This document shows, piece by piece, positions 35,214 through 44,852 of a stretch of DNA of 64,000 bases; position 1 is the stretch's first letter; each line of letters begins with the position of its first letter. The notes below the pieces were generated by a model that had not been told where the DNA came from, did not search any database, and was given only the letters and a program-made list of their open reading frames with translations. This stretch comes from Litoreibacter janthinus (GTDB lineage: Bacteria > Pseudomonadota > Alphaproteobacteria > Rhodobacterales > Rhodobacteraceae): NCBI RefSeq assembly GCF_900111945.1, contig NZ_FOYO01000002.1:23202-87201 (forward strand). Direction: 5' to 3'. The position numbers were made by a program, and so were the translations under genes.

Positions 35214-36011
35214 ATGTCGCTTGATGTTGGACTAGAAACACGGCCGAAGCTGAAAAAGCAGGAGCGTCGCGAGCATATTCTGCTTGAGCTGCGACTGCGG
35301 CCGCATGTTCGCATCTCCGAGTTGGCAGAACGGTTTCGCGTGTCGACAGAGACCGTCCGGCGCGATTTGGAAAAGCTAAGTGCGGACGGCCTTTTGGACC
35401 GTGCGCATGGTGGCGCATCCGCTCTGGCGTCCGGCCACTATCCGGGCTTTGATGAACGGGCCTCCGCCCGCGTCGAGGAACGCGAACGGATCGGGCGTAT
35501 GGCCGCGAGCCTTGTGCAACCCGGTGAGACGTTAATGGTTGATTCCGGCTCCACCACTGTGCAGTTCGCCCGCTTCCTTGCCTATGACGGGACGCCCTGC
35601 ATTGTGATTACCAACAGCTTTCCGGTGGCGATGGCCCTTGGCCAAAGCGATGCGGCAAGCGTTATCATGTGTCCGGGTGACTACCTGCCATCGGAATCTG
35701 CCGTCATCGGAACCGACGCCGTCGAGTTTTTGGAACGCCATTCGGTCGACCGGTGCCTGATCGGCGCGACGGGCATCAGTGAAGGGGGGCCGTCGGAAAC
35801 CGTGAGGGGGTTTGCGGCGATCAAGCGCGCGATGTTGCGCAGAAGCACGGTGTCACACCTGCTGGTCGACTGTGAGAAATTTGGGCGAAAAGGGCTCGCC
35901 CAAGTCGGGAACCTGTCAGACATGACGTCTGTGATTTCCGATCAAGAGCCTGAGGAAGAGCTCGCAAGCTGGCTCCGACGCGCAGATGTCGAAGTGCTTG
36001 TCGCCCGTTGA
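35214..36011 (+). CDS. DeoR/GlpR-family transcriptional regulator
   Basis: A 265-residue repressor. The N-terminal winged helix carries the DeoR signature (RISELAERFRVSTETVRRDL, about residues 38-57, with LDRAHGGA after it). The C-terminal DeoRC domain binds a phosphorylated sugar-type effector; seen are MVDSGSTTVQFARFL and VDRCLIGATGIS. It lies 58 nt before phnD and is divergent from the Na/Pi transporter. DeoR-type regulators sense sugar phosphates, so control of the following transporter suggests that the cargo or a product is a phosphorylated polyol or sugar. This differs from the GntR-type PhnF usually found at phosphonate loci. Confidence 0.9.
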   Translation: MSLDVGLETRPKLKKQERREHILLELRLRPHVRISELAERFRVSTETVRRDLEKLSADGLLDRAHGGASALASGHYPGFDERASARVEERERIGRMAASLVQPGETLMVDSGSTTVQFARFLAYDGTPCIVITNSFPVAMALGQSDAASVIMCPGDYLPSESAVIGTDAVEFLERHSVDRCLIGATGISEGGPSETVRGFAAIKRAMLRRSTVSHLLVDCEKFGRKGLAQVGNLSDMTSVISDQEPEEELASWLRRADVEVLVAR

Positions 36012-36069
36012 ATTCGAAAGCGCCTGACTGGAAACGGCAGGCCACTATGCAAAACCAAGGGAGGAAACC

Positions 36070-37047
36070 ATGAGTGAACTTAGAAAGATGTTGGCAGCGA
36101 CCAGTGCGGTAGCTGTTATGTCGTTGGCTGCTTCGGGCGCGTGGGCGCAGGACTGCCCGCGTGGCGATCTCGACGCGCGCTACTGCGACAGGGACGGCGA
36201 CATGATCGCTGACGTGCCAGAAGATGAGTCCCAGCTGCTGGACCCCAACCCGCTGATCTTCGCCTACACTCCGGTTGAGGATCCTGCCGTCTACAAAACA
36301 GCGTGGGCCGACTTCCTTGATCACCTGAAAGAGAAAACCGGCAAAGATGTCGTGTTCTTCCCTGTGCAGTCGAATGCCGCACAGATCGAAGCCATGCGCT
36401 CCGGCCGCCTCCACATTTCAGGGTTCAACACCGGCTCCAACCCGCTGGCGGTGAACTGCGCGGGCTTCAGCCCGTTTACGATCATGGCGTCGAAAGACGG
36501 CGGCTTCGGGTATGAGATGGAGATCATCACCTATCCTGGCTCCGGCGTGGAAAAGGTCGAAGACATCAAGGGCAAACAGCTTGCCTTCTCGTCCCCGACT
36601 TCCAACTCCGGCTTCAAGGCGCCCTCGGCAATCCTGAAATCCGAATACGGCATGGAAGCGGAGCGCGACTTCGAACCTGCCTTCTCGGGCAAGCACGACA
36701 ACACCATTCTTGGCGTGGCCAACAAGGACTACACCGCGGGAGCTATCGCCAACTCGGTGCTGACGCGGATGATCGAGCGTGACGTGGTCAAGCCGGAGCA
36801 AGTGGTCTCGATCTACAAATCCCAGACCTTCCCGACGACCGGCTTTGGCACCGTCTACAACCTGAAGCCAGAATTGCGCGCGCAAATCAAAGACGCGTTC
36901 TTCAGCTTTGACTGGGAAGGGACGAGCCTACAGGAAGAGTTCTCCAAGTCCGGCGAGGAGCAGTTCCTTGAAATGAATTACAAGGAATTTTGGGACGTGA
37001 TCCGCAAAATCGACGCGGCGAACGGCGTAAGCTACGCCTGCGAATAG
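36070..37047 (+). CDS. phnD: Phosphonate-type ABC transporter, substrate-binding protein
   Basis: A 325-residue periplasmic binding protein of the PhnD/PtxB family (class II fold). Signal peptide to about residue 26 (SGAWAQ). An unusual acidic, Cys-containing insert (CPRGDLDARYCDRDGDMIAD, a possible calcium-type loop) precedes the usual start LIFAYTPVEDP. Family blocks follow: PVQSNAAQIEAMRSGRLHIS, the anion-binding SPTSNSGFKAPSAIL, and FSGKHDNTILGVANKDY. A GGAGG ribosome binding site lies 6 nt before the ATG. It starts a phnD-phnC-phnE-phnE operon. No carbon-phosphorus lyase genes are nearby, so the ligand may be a phosphate ester or phosphite rather than a phosphonate. Confidence 0.9.
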   Translation: MSELRKMLAATSAVAVMSLAASGAWAQDCPRGDLDARYCDRDGDMIADVPEDESQLLDPNPLIFAYTPVEDPAVYKTAWADFLDHLKEKTGKDVVFFPVQSNAAQIEAMRSGRLHISGFNTGSNPLAVNCAGFSPFTIMASKDGGFGYEMEIITYPGSGVEKVEDIKGKQLAFSSPTSNSGFKAPSAILKSEYGMEAERDFEPAFSGKHDNTILGVANKDYTAGAIANSVLTRMIERDVVKPEQVVSIYKSQTFPTTGFGTVYNLKPELRAQIKDAFFSFDWEGTSLQEEFSKSGEEQFLEMNYKEFWDVIRKIDAANGVSYACE

Positions 37048-37116
37048 GGTAACATCCCTTTGGCGGCGCTCGATTCAGGGCGCCGCCACTCTGACTTTCT
37101 CCAATCGAGGCTGGAT

Positions 37117-37914
37117 ATGCTGAAACTCAAAAAGCTCGTGAAAACCTATCGCACGGGCGATCAAGCCTTGAAGGCAATAGACCTAGAGGTGCCGGAAGGG
37201 CAGGTGCTGGCGCTGATCGGCCCCTCGGGTGCCGGTAAATCAACCCTGATCCGCTGCATCAACCGACTGGTCGAACCTACCTCCGGAGAGGTGTGGCTGG
37301 GTGATATCGAACTGACGCATCTGAAATCATCTGGCTTGCGCCGCGCGCGCCGCGAGATGGGCATGATCTTTCAGGAATACGCCTTGGTCGAGCGTTTGAC
37401 TGTGATGGAAAACGTCCTGTCCGGTCGCTTGGGCTATGTCGGCTTCTGGCGCAGCCTCACGCGCCGCTTCCCGCAATCTGATGTGGACGAAGCGTTCCGC
37501 CTGCTTGATCGTGTAGGCCTCTTGGAGATGGCCGACAAACGCGCGGACGAGCTGTCCGGCGGCCAGCGTCAACGCGTCGGCATCTGCCGCGCCCTGATCC
37601 AGAACCCCAAACTGCTGCTGGTGGACGAGCCTACGGCCTCGCTTGACCCGAAGACCAGCCGCCAGATCATGCGCCTGATTTGCGAGCTGTGCGCCGAACG
37701 CGGGCTTGCCGCGATTATCAACATTCACGACGTCGCCCTCGCACAAATGTTCGTGCAAAGGGTTGTTGGTTTGCGCTTTGGCGCGATCGAATTTGACGGC
37801 CCGCCTGACGCTTTGGTGCCGGAAGTCCTGACCACGATCTACGGCGAGGAAGACTGGGAAGCGACGATCAAGAAAGTCGAAGACGACGACACAGAAATCG
37901 AGGCCGCAGAGTGA
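37117..37914 (+). CDS. phnC: Phosphonate-type ABC transporter, ATPase
   Basis: A 265-residue ATPase with Walker [19 protein letters not shown]-loop [21 protein letters not shown] (the ENVLSGRLG block is a PhnC hallmark), signature [15 protein letters not shown] and Walker [13 protein letters not shown]. The ATG at 37117 is preferred, 69 nt after phnD; a longer TTG reading from 37060 would add 19 unlikely residues. It overlaps phnE by 4 nt (GTGA). The acidic tail ([14 protein letters not shown]) is an addition beyond the usual family end. Confidence 0.92.
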   Translation: MLKLKKLVKTYRTGDQALKAIDLEVPEGQVLALIGPSGAGKSTLIRCINRLVEPTSGEVWLGDIELTHLKSSGLRRARREMGMIFQEYALVERLTVMENVLSGRLGYVGFWRSLTRRFPQSDVDEAFRLLDRVGLLEMADKRADELSGGQRQRVGICRALIQNPKLLLVDEPTASLDPKTSRQIMRLICELCAERGLAAIINIHDVALAQMFVQRVVGLRFGAIEFDGPPDALVPEVLTTIYGEEDWEATIKKVEDDDTEIEAAE

Positions 37915-38723
37915 GCACAGAACTAGAAACCATTCTGGGCCGGAAATGGCGCCGCCCGCCCTTCGTTGAAAATCCAGTGCTGCGGTGGGGCCTAATCGCG
38001 GGCTTCGTGGTCTACCTGATCGCCGCCTATATGACGATCGAGATCAATTGGTCCCGCGTCTATGAGGGCTTGGACCGGGGGGCGGCATTTGTGCTGGCTT
38101 TCACCAGCCCCGACTTTGTCTCTCGCGCGTCGGACATTTGGGCCGGATTGCTGGAAAGCATCATCATGACTGTCGCCGCATCCGTGGTCGGCATCCTGAT
38201 CTCCATTCCTATCGGCCTTGGCGCCGCCCGCAATATTGCACCTTTGCCGGTCTATCTGGTGTGCCGCGGGATTGTCGCCGTCAGCCGCGCCTTGCAAGAG
38301 ATTATCGTTGCCATTCTGCTCGTCGCAATTTTCGGTTTCGGCCCGTTGGCAGGTTTCCTGACACTTAGCTTTGCCACCATCGGCTTCCTGTCGAAACTGC
38401 TGGCCGAGGACATCGAAAGCATGGACCGCGTTCAGGCCGAGGCGATCCGTGCGTCGGGTGCGCGCTGGACGCAATGGATCAACTACGGTGTGCAACCACA
38501 GGTGATGCCGCGTCTGGTGGGCCTGTCGATTTACCGGCTTGATATCAACTTCCGCGAAAGCGCCATCCTTGGGCTGGTGGGTGCGGGGGGCATTGGTGCC
38601 ACGCTGAACACCGCTTTTGACCGCTACGAGTATGACACCGCCGCCGCGATCCTGATCCTGATTATCGTGATCGTCATGGCGCTGGAATATATCTCCGGCA
38701 TTGTCCGCGCGAGGGTCCAGTAA
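37911..38723 (+). CDS. phnE: Phosphonate-type ABC transporter, permease 1
   Basis: A 270-residue inner-membrane permease of the PhnE family with about six hydrophobic segments. The ATPase-contact loop is seen as [21 protein letters not shown], and the C-terminal membrane block [18 protein letters not shown] is the PhnE hallmark. Start is GTG, overlapping phnC by 4 nt; the stop overlaps the next start as TAATG. A conserved pair of different PhnE proteins, as here, implies a heterodimeric channel. Confidence 0.92.
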   Translation: MSTELETILGRKWRRPPFVENPVLRWGLIAGFVVYLIAAYMTIEINWSRVYEGLDRGAAFVLAFTSPDFVSRASDIWAGLLESIIMTVAASVVGILISIPIGLGAARNIAPLPVYLVCRGIVAVSRALQEIIVAILLVAIFGFGPLAGFLTLSFATIGFLSKLLAEDIESMDRVQAEAIRASGARWTQWINYGVQPQVMPRLVGLSIYRLDINFRESAILGLVGAGGIGATLNTAFDRYEYDTAAAILILIIVIVMALEYISGIVRARVQ

Positions 38724-39538
38724 TGCCCGTAGAACAGAGAGGCGGCACGGCTATTTGGCGCCGCAGAACCACCAAGCAGTCTTTGATGCACTGGGCGATG
38801 TGGCTGATCGGGACAGCGATCTTCATGTATTGCTGGCAGCAAATTTCCAACGCGACGACGTGGTTTTTCGTCTGGGATGCACCGCGCATTGCGGGCGATA
38901 TCTGGTCGCGGGCCACGCCGCCACGGTGGGAATATATCTCTCAACTCGGCCGCCCGATCTGGGACACCTTGAATATCGCCACCTTGGGCACCTTGATCTC
39001 GCTTTGCATCGCGGTGCCGGTGGCGTTCCTCGCGGCTCATAACACAACCCCGTCGCGGCTGTTCATCCGTCCGCTGGCGCTGTTCGTCATCGTTTCGACA
39101 CGCTCGATCAACTCGCTGATCTGGGCCTTGCTGCTGATTGCCATCATCGGCCCCGGAGTGTTTGCGGGGGTGGTCGCGATTGCGATCCGTTCCATCGGGT
39201 TTTGCGCGAAGCTGCTCTACGAAGCGATCGAGGAGATCGATGAGGTTCAGGTGGAAGCCATCACCGCAACAGGGGCGTCGCGCTGGCAGGTCATGGCTTA
39301 CGGGATTGTCCCACAAATCCTTCCTGCTTTTGCTGGCATTGCCGTGTTCCGCTGGGACATCAACATTCGTGAATCCACGGTTCTGGGTCTTGTCGGGGCA
39401 GGGGGCATTGGCCTTCAGCTTTCGGCGTCGCTGAATGTCTTGGCGTGGCCGCAGGTCAGCCTGATCCTGTTGGTGATCCTTTTTGCAGTTGTGATCAGCG
39501 AATGGGTGTCTGCCAAAGTCAGGGGGGCGATCATTTGA
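38723..39538 (+). CDS. phnE: Phosphonate-type ABC transporter, permease 2
   Basis: A 271-residue second PhnE-family permease. It shares the loop EAITATGASRWQVMAYGIVPQ and [18 protein letters not shown] with the first but is clearly a paralogue, not a copy. A long periplasmic N-terminal portion (about residues 45-75, SRATPPRWEYISQLGRP) follows the first membrane helix. It begins within the stop of permease 1 and ends next to the HAD hydrolase, which can start from a TTGA overlap or from an ATG 5 nt downstream. Confidence 0.92.
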   Translation: MPVEQRGGTAIWRRRTTKQSLMHWAMWLIGTAIFMYCWQQISNATTWFFVWDAPRIAGDIWSRATPPRWEYISQLGRPIWDTLNIATLGTLISLCIAVPVAFLAAHNTTPSRLFIRPLALFVIVSTRSINSLIWALLLIAIIGPGVFAGVVAIAIRSIGFCAKLLYEAIEEIDEVQVEAITATGASRWQVMAYGIVPQILPAFAGIAVFRWDINIRESTVLGLVGAGGIGLQLSASLNVLAWPQVSLILLVILFAVVISEWVSAKVRGAII

Positions 39539-39543
39539 GCGCC

Positions 39544-40443
39544 ATGGACACCGCGACAGCACTCGCGGCGTATGAGGCCGTGCGCCACCGTCTCCCGCAA
39601 GCTATCCCTGCGCAGAACGCTCCGACCCATGTCGCGACGCTGGAGGATATTGCAGATCAGTATGACGCTTTCTTGCTGGATGCGTTCGGCGTGCTCAACA
39701 TCGGGGAAACCGCCATCCCTGGTGTGATCGAGCGGATCGAAACCCTGAAAGCGCAGGGCAAACGGGTGATCGTGGTGTCGAATGCCGCGGGTTTTCCCCA
39801 CGCCATGTTGATGGAGAAATACCAACGCCTTGGCTATGACTTCGCGCCCGAAGACGTCATTACCAGCCGCGCCACGCTGCTATCTACCATAGGCTCTCAC
39901 AGCAAGTTGCATTGGGGTTTGATGGCCACCCGCAGCACCGGTCTTCGCGACCTAGAAGAGCTGCACGTCACCTATGTTGAGGAAGACCCAGCACCTTACG
40001 CAGATGTCGACGGTTTTCTGATGATCGGCAGCGCAGCTTGGACCGAAAAGCGCCAAGCGCTGCTGGTTCAAGCCCTGAGAGATCGCGCAAGGCCGGTTTG
40101 GGTGGGCAATCCCGACATTGTGGCCCCGCGCGAAACCGGCTTTTCGATAGAACCCGGGCACTTCGCGCACCGTCTTGCGGATGAGACAGGGATTCAGCCA
40201 AGTTTCTTCGGCAAACCTTTCGGCAATATCTACGATCTGGCGTTCCAACTGTTGGGACCGGATATTCCCCGAGACCGGATCGTCATGGTTGGCGACAGCC
40301 TGCACACTGACATTCTGGGCGCACAGACCGCCGGCATCGCGTCTGCCCTAATTGCGGAGTACGGCTTTTTTGCAGGCCACGACATCCAAGGCGCGATTGA
40401 GCAGTGTGGTATCATCCCGACCCACATTGTGACACGGCCCTAA
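39544..40443 (+). CDS. Class IIA HAD-superfamily hydrolase
   Basis: A 299-residue cytoplasmic phosphatase of the HAD class IIA group (the TIGR01459-like family, related to NagD). Seen: the nucleophile block FLLDAFGVLNIGETAIPG (motif I, about residue 43), VVSNAAG (motif II, Ser/Thr) and motifs III/IV as FGKPFGNIYDLA and VGDSLHTDILGA. Motif I lacks the second Asp of the usual DxD (it reads DAF), which is seen in some family members and may lower phosphatase activity. I chose ATG 39544; TTG 39535, overlapping the permease stop by 4 nt, is an alternative. Its place at the end of phnDCEE suggests it dephosphorylates the imported compound. Confidence 0.85.
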   Translation: MDTATALAAYEAVRHRLPQAIPAQNAPTHVATLEDIADQYDAFLLDAFGVLNIGETAIPGVIERIETLKAQGKRVIVVSNAAGFPHAMLMEKYQRLGYDFAPEDVITSRATLLSTIGSHSKLHWGLMATRSTGLRDLEELHVTYVEEDPAPYADVDGFLMIGSAAWTEKRQALLVQALRDRARPVWVGNPDIVAPRETGFSIEPGHFAHRLADETGIQPSFFGKPFGNIYDLAFQLLGPDIPRDRIVMVGDSLHTDILGAQTAGIASALIAEYGFFAGHDIQGAIEQCGIIPTHIVTRP

Positions 40444-40597
40444 GACCTAAAAGTCCTTCAACGGCTTCGTCGGCAACAATCTTTTCTTAACCACTTTGTG
40501 GTGCCTTGAAGTTATTGCGCTGCACTCCGACAGAGATTGGCCTTGCCTTGGCACTGTCGGCTTTGATGCGGGCTTTAGTCGACAAGGATGCAAAAAG

Positions 40598-41167
40598 ATG
40601 CAGGTCACCGCTACAGCCTTGCCTGAGGTATTGGAACTGATCCCGAAACGAGTGGCGGACGCACGCGGTTACTTCAGTGAGACATGGAATTCCAAGTCAC
40701 TGGCGCAGGTCGGGATTGATTTGAGTTTCTGCCAAGACAACGAGTCATTCTCTGCGCGCAAGGGCACATTGCGCGGGTTGCACATTCAGGCCCCACCCAA
40801 TGCGCAGGACAAACTGGTGCGGGTTGTTGCAGGCGCTATCCTGGATGTTGCGGTGGACATTCGCGAGAGCTCCGCGAATTACGGCAAATGGGTTGGGGTG
40901 GAGTTGAGTGCGGCCAAAGGCAACCAGATTTTTGTGCCCCAAGGCTTTTTGCACGGCTTCGTTACGCTCACGCCCGACACGCATGTGATCTATAAATGCA
41001 GCGCTTTCTACGCGCCTCAATCGGAATTGAGCGTCAGGTGGGACGACCCCGTTCTTGGGATTGATTGGGGGGTGCAAACCGACCAGATCATTCTGTCTCG
41101 AAAGGACGAGCAAGCGTTATCCGTTTCCGAGCTGGGAGCCCTTTTGAAGTGTGGTGCAGTGGCATGA
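40598..41167 (+). CDS. rfbC: dTDP-4-dehydrorhamnose 3,5-epimerase
   Basis: A 189-residue cupin enzyme (RmlC) that epimerises dTDP-4-dehydro-6-deoxyglucose at C3 and C5 on the way to dTDP-L-rhamnose. Seen: [32 protein letters not shown] in part (the His is the catalytic base) and [11 protein letters not shown], all family signatures; the Tyr of [10 protein letters not shown] is the expected proton donor. Length is normal. The ATG at 40598 is preferred over longer upstream readings because the conserved N terminus begins there. It overlaps rfbB by 4 nt (ATGA). First gene of rfbCBDA. Confidence 0.93.
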   Translation: MQVTATALPEVLELIPKRVADARGYFSETWNSKSLAQVGIDLSFCQDNESFSARKGTLRGLHIQAPPNAQDKLVRVVAGAILDVAVDIRESSANYGKWVGVELSAAKGNQIFVPQGFLHGFVTLTPDTHVIYKCSAFYAPQSELSVRWDDPVLGIDWGVQTDQIILSRKDEQALSVSELGALLKCGAVA

Positions 41168-42204
41168 AGATTCTGGTGACCGGCGGAGCAGGGTTCATCG
41201 GTTCTGCCGTTGTGCGCGAAGCAATTTCGCAAGGGCATAGTGTGCTGAATGTCGACAAGCTAACCTACGCCTCATGTTTGACTAATGTGAGAACTGTGGA
41301 GCAAAACTTGGGCTATTCATTTGCCCAGGCCGATATTTGCGACGGTCAGGCGATGGCTGCGTTGATCTCGCAGTTTCGCCCAGATGCGATCATGCATTTG
41401 GCGGCGGAGTCTCATGTAGACCGATCCATCGATAGGCCGGGGGCGTTTGTTGCCACCAATATTTCGGGCACTTACACCTTGCTCGAAGCCGCACGGAAAT
41501 ACTGGCAGGATGCTGGGCGCCCTGACGGGTTTCGGTTTCACCATGTTTCCACGGATGAGGTTTTTGGTTCCTTAGCTGATACGGGCGCGTTCACCGAAGA
41601 CAGCCCCTACGCTCCGAACAATCCTTACTCGGCCACCAAAGCGGCAGCCGATCATTTGGCTCGGGCATGGCACGAAACCTACGGGTTGCCTGTGGTGCTC
41701 TCGAATTGTTCGAACAACTACGGACCCTATCAGTTCCCAGAAAAGCTCGTGCCGGTTGTGATTTTGAATGCCTTGGCGGGGCTATCAATTCCTGTTTACG
41801 GCTCTGGCAAGCACATGCGCGACTGGCTTTATGTCGAAGACCATGCCCAAGCGTTGCTGACAGTTGCCACCAACGGAGCGACCGGGCGCAGCTACAATAT
41901 TGGTGGTGGGAAGGACCTTTCCAACTTGGAACTGGTGCAAACCATTTGCAGGATTATGGACCAATTGCGGCCGGCGGGTCATCCGTATTCCGATCTGATT
42001 TCCTTCGTGCCAGACCGTCCGGGTCATGACCGCCGATATGCCATTGACGCGACCCGCATCCAAGCCGAGTTGGGCTGGCAGCCAAAGGTCACACTGGAGG
42101 AAGGGCTAGAAAAAACGGTTGGTTGGTATTTGGCGAACGCGCACTGGTGGCGTCCACTTCAGGAGCGCTCAGGTGTCGGACGACGGTTGGGTCTGACAGC
42201 GTGA
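41164..42204 (+). CDS. rfbB: dTDP-glucose 4,6-dehydratase
   Basis: A 346-residue NAD-dependent extended SDR (RmlB), second enzyme of dTDP-L-rhamnose synthesis. Seen: the Rossmann motif [20 protein letters not shown], the catalytic STDEVFGS with DEx nearby and [10 protein letters not shown] (YxxxK), plus [13 protein letters not shown] near residue 225. Length is normal for the family. It overlaps rfbC by 4 nt and rfbD by 4 nt (GTGA). Confidence 0.95.
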   Translation: MKILVTGGAGFIGSAVVREAISQGHSVLNVDKLTYASCLTNVRTVEQNLGYSFAQADICDGQAMAALISQFRPDAIMHLAAESHVDRSIDRPGAFVATNISGTYTLLEAARKYWQDAGRPDGFRFHHVSTDEVFGSLADTGAFTEDSPYAPNNPYSATKAAADHLARAWHETYGLPVVLSNCSNNYGPYQFPEKLVPVVILNALAGLSIPVYGSGKHMRDWLYVEDHAQALLTVATNGATGRSYNIGGGKDLSNLELVQTICRIMDQLRPAGHPYSDLISFVPDRPGHDRRYAIDATRIQAELGWQPKVTLEEGLEKTVGWYLANAHWWRPLQERSGVGRRLGLTA

Positions 42205-43067
42205 AGGTTCTGGTTTTCGGAGGGGCGCACGGGCAGGTCGCGACCAGCTTGCGGCGGCAATCTGGTAACCGGATACAGATACAGAGCCTTGGGCGCGATA
42301 GCGTTGATTTTCGGGTGGGCGGACAGATCACGGCGGCAATTCAGGCGACAGATGCAGACGTGATTATCAACGCGGCAGCCTATACGAACGTGGATAAAGC
42401 CGAGCACCAGCCCGAGTTGGCCGAACAGATAAACCACCTTGCGGTGGCAGAGATCGGGCGCGCTGCCGCCATGCGTGCGATCCCCGTGCTTCACATTTCG
42501 ACGGACTATGTGTTCTTCGGAACTGGGGAAACACCTTGGCGGCCCCACGACCCGACGGACCCAAGAAGCGTGTACGGCGCATCAAAGGCCCGAGGGGAGC
42601 AAGCACTGGCGCAGGCGGGTGGCTGCTTTGCGATACTGCGCACGTCTTGGGTGTTCTCGGCAGGTGGCCAGAATTTCGTTCTGGCCATGTTGCGCTTGGG
42701 CGATGATGAGTCGATCGTGCGGGTCGTGAAGGATCAAATCGGCGGGCCAACCAGCGCTGATGATATCGCGCGGGCTCTGCTGACCATCGCTCAGAGACTG
42801 GTCGCGGGTAGATCCGGCGGCGGGGTGTATCATTTTTCGGGCGCACCGGACTGCAGTTGGGCAGAATTCGCACACGAGATTTTCACACAGGCAGGCCGAA
42901 ATGTTCGCGTTGTTCCGATCCTTTCGGAGGACTACCCAACGGTCGCTATTCGGCCACGCAACTCCAGGCTCGACTGCGCATCGTTAGAGCAAGAGTTCGG
43001 GATATTCCGACCGGACTGGCGGGTTGGTTTGGCAAATGTGCTGCAGCAATTGGGAGCAATATCTTGA
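42201..43067 (+). CDS. rfbD: dTDP-4-dehydrorhamnose reductase
   Basis: A 288-residue NADPH-dependent SDR (RmlD), the last enzyme of dTDP-L-rhamnose synthesis. Seen: the N-terminal nucleotide motif [23 protein letters not shown] and [12 protein letters not shown] (YxxxK), with the C-terminal RPRNSRLDC block typical of RmlD. The start is GTG at 42201 overlapping the rfbB stop. It overlaps rfbA by 4 nt. Confidence 0.94.
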   Translation: MKVLVFGGAHGQVATSLRRQSGNRIQIQSLGRDSVDFRVGGQITAAIQATDADVIINAAAYTNVDKAEHQPELAEQINHLAVAEIGRAAAMRAIPVLHISTDYVFFGTGETPWRPHDPTDPRSVYGASKARGEQALAQAGGCFAILRTSWVFSAGGQNFVLAMLRLGDDESIVRVVKDQIGGPTSADDIARALLTIAQRLVAGRSGGGVYHFSGAPDCSWAEFAHEIFTQAGRNVRVVPILSEDYPTVAIRPRNSRLDCASLEQEFGIFRPDWRVGLANVLQQLGAIS

Positions 43068-44005
43068 AACCTCGCAAAGGGATCATTCTTGCTGGCGGAT
43101 CGGGCACACGGCTTTATCCGATCACACTTGGCCTCTCGAAACAGCTGCTACCGGTGTATGATAAACCAATGATCTTCTATCCGATCTCGACGCTTATGCT
43201 GGCCGGCATCCGAGAGATTGCAGTCATCACAACCCCTCATGATCAAGCCCAGTTTCAATCTGTGCTGAAAGATGGCTCTCAATGGGGGGTCTCGTTTGAA
43301 TGGATCGTCCAAGATCAGCCGGAAGGCCTGGCGCAGGCTTATATTCTCGCGCGGGATTTTCTTGCCGGAGCGCCGAGCGCCCTCATTCTGGGGGACAATA
43401 TTTTCTTCGGACATGGGCTGACTGAGTTACTGAAGCAAGCCTCCGCCAGCGCGAGAAATACCATTTTTGGCTATCAGGTTCGCAACCCCGAATGTTACGG
43501 CGTCGCGGGGTTTGCGCCGGATGGCAGCGTGTCCAGCATTGTCGAAAAGCCAAAATCGCCTGCATCAAATCTTGCGATCACCGGTCTCTATTTTCTTGAT
43601 GAGTCCGCCCCAGATCTGGCCGATCAGGTAGAGCCTTCCGCCCGTGGTGAGCTGGAAATCACGACGCTTCTAGAGATGTATCTCAAGATGGGTCAACTCG
43701 CCGTCGAGAAACTTGGCCGAGGGTTTGCGTGGCTTGATACTGGCACACATGCGAGCCTGCTGGACGCTGGTAATTTCGTGCGCACATTGGAAGACCGACA
43801 AGGCCTGCAAACCGGCTGCCTTGAAGAGATTGCATTCCATCAGGGATGGATTGACGCCGCCCATCTGCGAGACCGCGCACGTTTGTTTGCAAAGAATGAC
43901 TACGGTTTGTATTTGCAGCGCGTTTTATTGGATGCGGCAACCAATGAGTTCAATCTGGACACGAAAGCGGAGATCGATGCGCGGGCCCGACGGTTAGCCG
44001 TTTAA
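43064..44005 (+). CDS. rfbA: Glucose-1-phosphate thymidylyltransferase
   Basis: A 313-residue nucleotidyltransferase (RmlA), first enzyme of dTDP-L-rhamnose synthesis. Seen: GIILAGGSGTRLYPIT at the start, KPMIFYPISTLMLAGI, LILGDNIFFGHGL and the C-terminal RGFAWLDTGTHASLLDA. The start is TTG at 43064, overlapping the rfbD stop by 4 nt; the frame is open upstream but only as a shadow of rfbD. Its last 12 bases overlap the convergent kpsM gene. Confidence 0.94.
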   Translation: MKPRKGIILAGGSGTRLYPITLGLSKQLLPVYDKPMIFYPISTLMLAGIREIAVITTPHDQAQFQSVLKDGSQWGVSFEWIVQDQPEGLAQAYILARDFLAGAPSALILGDNIFFGHGLTELLKQASASARNTIFGYQVRNPECYGVAGFAPDGSVSSIVEKPKSPASNLAITGLYFLDESAPDLADQVEPSARGELEITTLLEMYLKMGQLAVEKLGRGFAWLDTGTHASLLDAGNFVRTLEDRQGLQTGCLEEIAFHQGWIDAAHLRDRARLFAKNDYGLYLQRVLLDAATNEFNLDTKAEIDARARRLAV

Positions 44006-44752
44006 GATCCGCCCCCGTGCGTGTCGTGCCAGAAAAACAATCCCGAGAACCATCAGGATCAAGGCCAGTCCAATAACACAGGCGACGCCTTGAGGGTCGA
44101 AACTGTAGTGGCGATAGATGCCGTCTCGTGCCACTGCGATGACGTGAACAATCGGATTGTACCACAGCCAATCTTTGTAGGGTTGGGGCAGTTGATCGGG
44201 AAGAAACAGCACACCTGACAGCATGAAAAGTGGGCGGTTGATGATCGCCCATACCCTTTCCCAAACCGGAAAGAACTCGAACAGCACAATATTCATTGCC
44301 CCGATCGCAAGACCGAGCAACGCCGCCAGCACCAGACTTGCCGCCAATGTGATCGGGTCGAGATTAAGCGGCAGGCCTTCGACAAGCGTGATCCCCGACA
44401 CCACCACCATCCAGATCAATGTGTGCGTCAGCATGGCCAAAGCAAATCTGGCAAGCACGGCATCAAGCCAGTTCACCACAGGATATGCCAGAAGTGGTCG
44501 AGAATACCGAAGTGACAACGCAGTCTTTTGGGCGACATCGCTATACGTCGCAAAGGCGAGATACCCGCTTGCATAGAACATCGCAAAACTGTTCCCCAAG
44601 GGCGGGTTCTTGAAAAACAACGAAAACACAAGGCTCAGCAAACTCACCGCGGCCACGGGTTCTAAAATGATCCAGCCATATCCGCCTAAACTGCGCCCAT
44701 GTGTTGTAGCAATTTCACGCAGCATAAGTGTGGCGACTGGTCTGAAAGGCAT
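43994..44752 (-). CDS. kpsM: Polysaccharide ABC-2 export permease (set A)
   Basis: A 252-residue inner-membrane permease of the KpsM/Wzm family with about six hydrophobic segments. Seen: the family start TTHGRSLGGYGWIILEPVAAV and the late block FFPVWERVWAIINRPLFMLSGV. It would export a lipid-linked polysaccharide with the KpsT ATPase at 46104. It is divergent from kpsE (set A) across about 100 bases, the same layout as set B at 56.8-59.6 kb. Confidence 0.88.
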   Translation of the reverse strand: MPFRPVATLMLREIATTHGRSLGGYGWIILEPVAAVSLLSLVFSLFFKNPPLGNSFAMFYASGYLAFATYSDVAQKTALSLRYSRPLLAYPVVNWLDAVLARFALAMLTHTLIWMVVVSGITLVEGLPLNLDPITLAASLVLAALLGLAIGAMNIVLFEFFPVWERVWAIINRPLFMLSGVLFLPDQLPQPYKDWLWYNPIVHVIAVARDGIYRHYSFDPQGVACVIGLALILMVLGIVFLARHARGRILNG

Positions 44753-44852
44753 GACGGATAGATCTCTCGATATGATTAGGAGAATTTTGAGATTTCATAG
44801 CTAACCATCAGAGGTGAATAGCACGTTACTCCGCAGACAAAGGGTCTTGGAC

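Noticed and set aside
42582..42875. Minus-strand small frames in rfbD
   Set aside because: They are antisense to a clear RmlD and have no domains.
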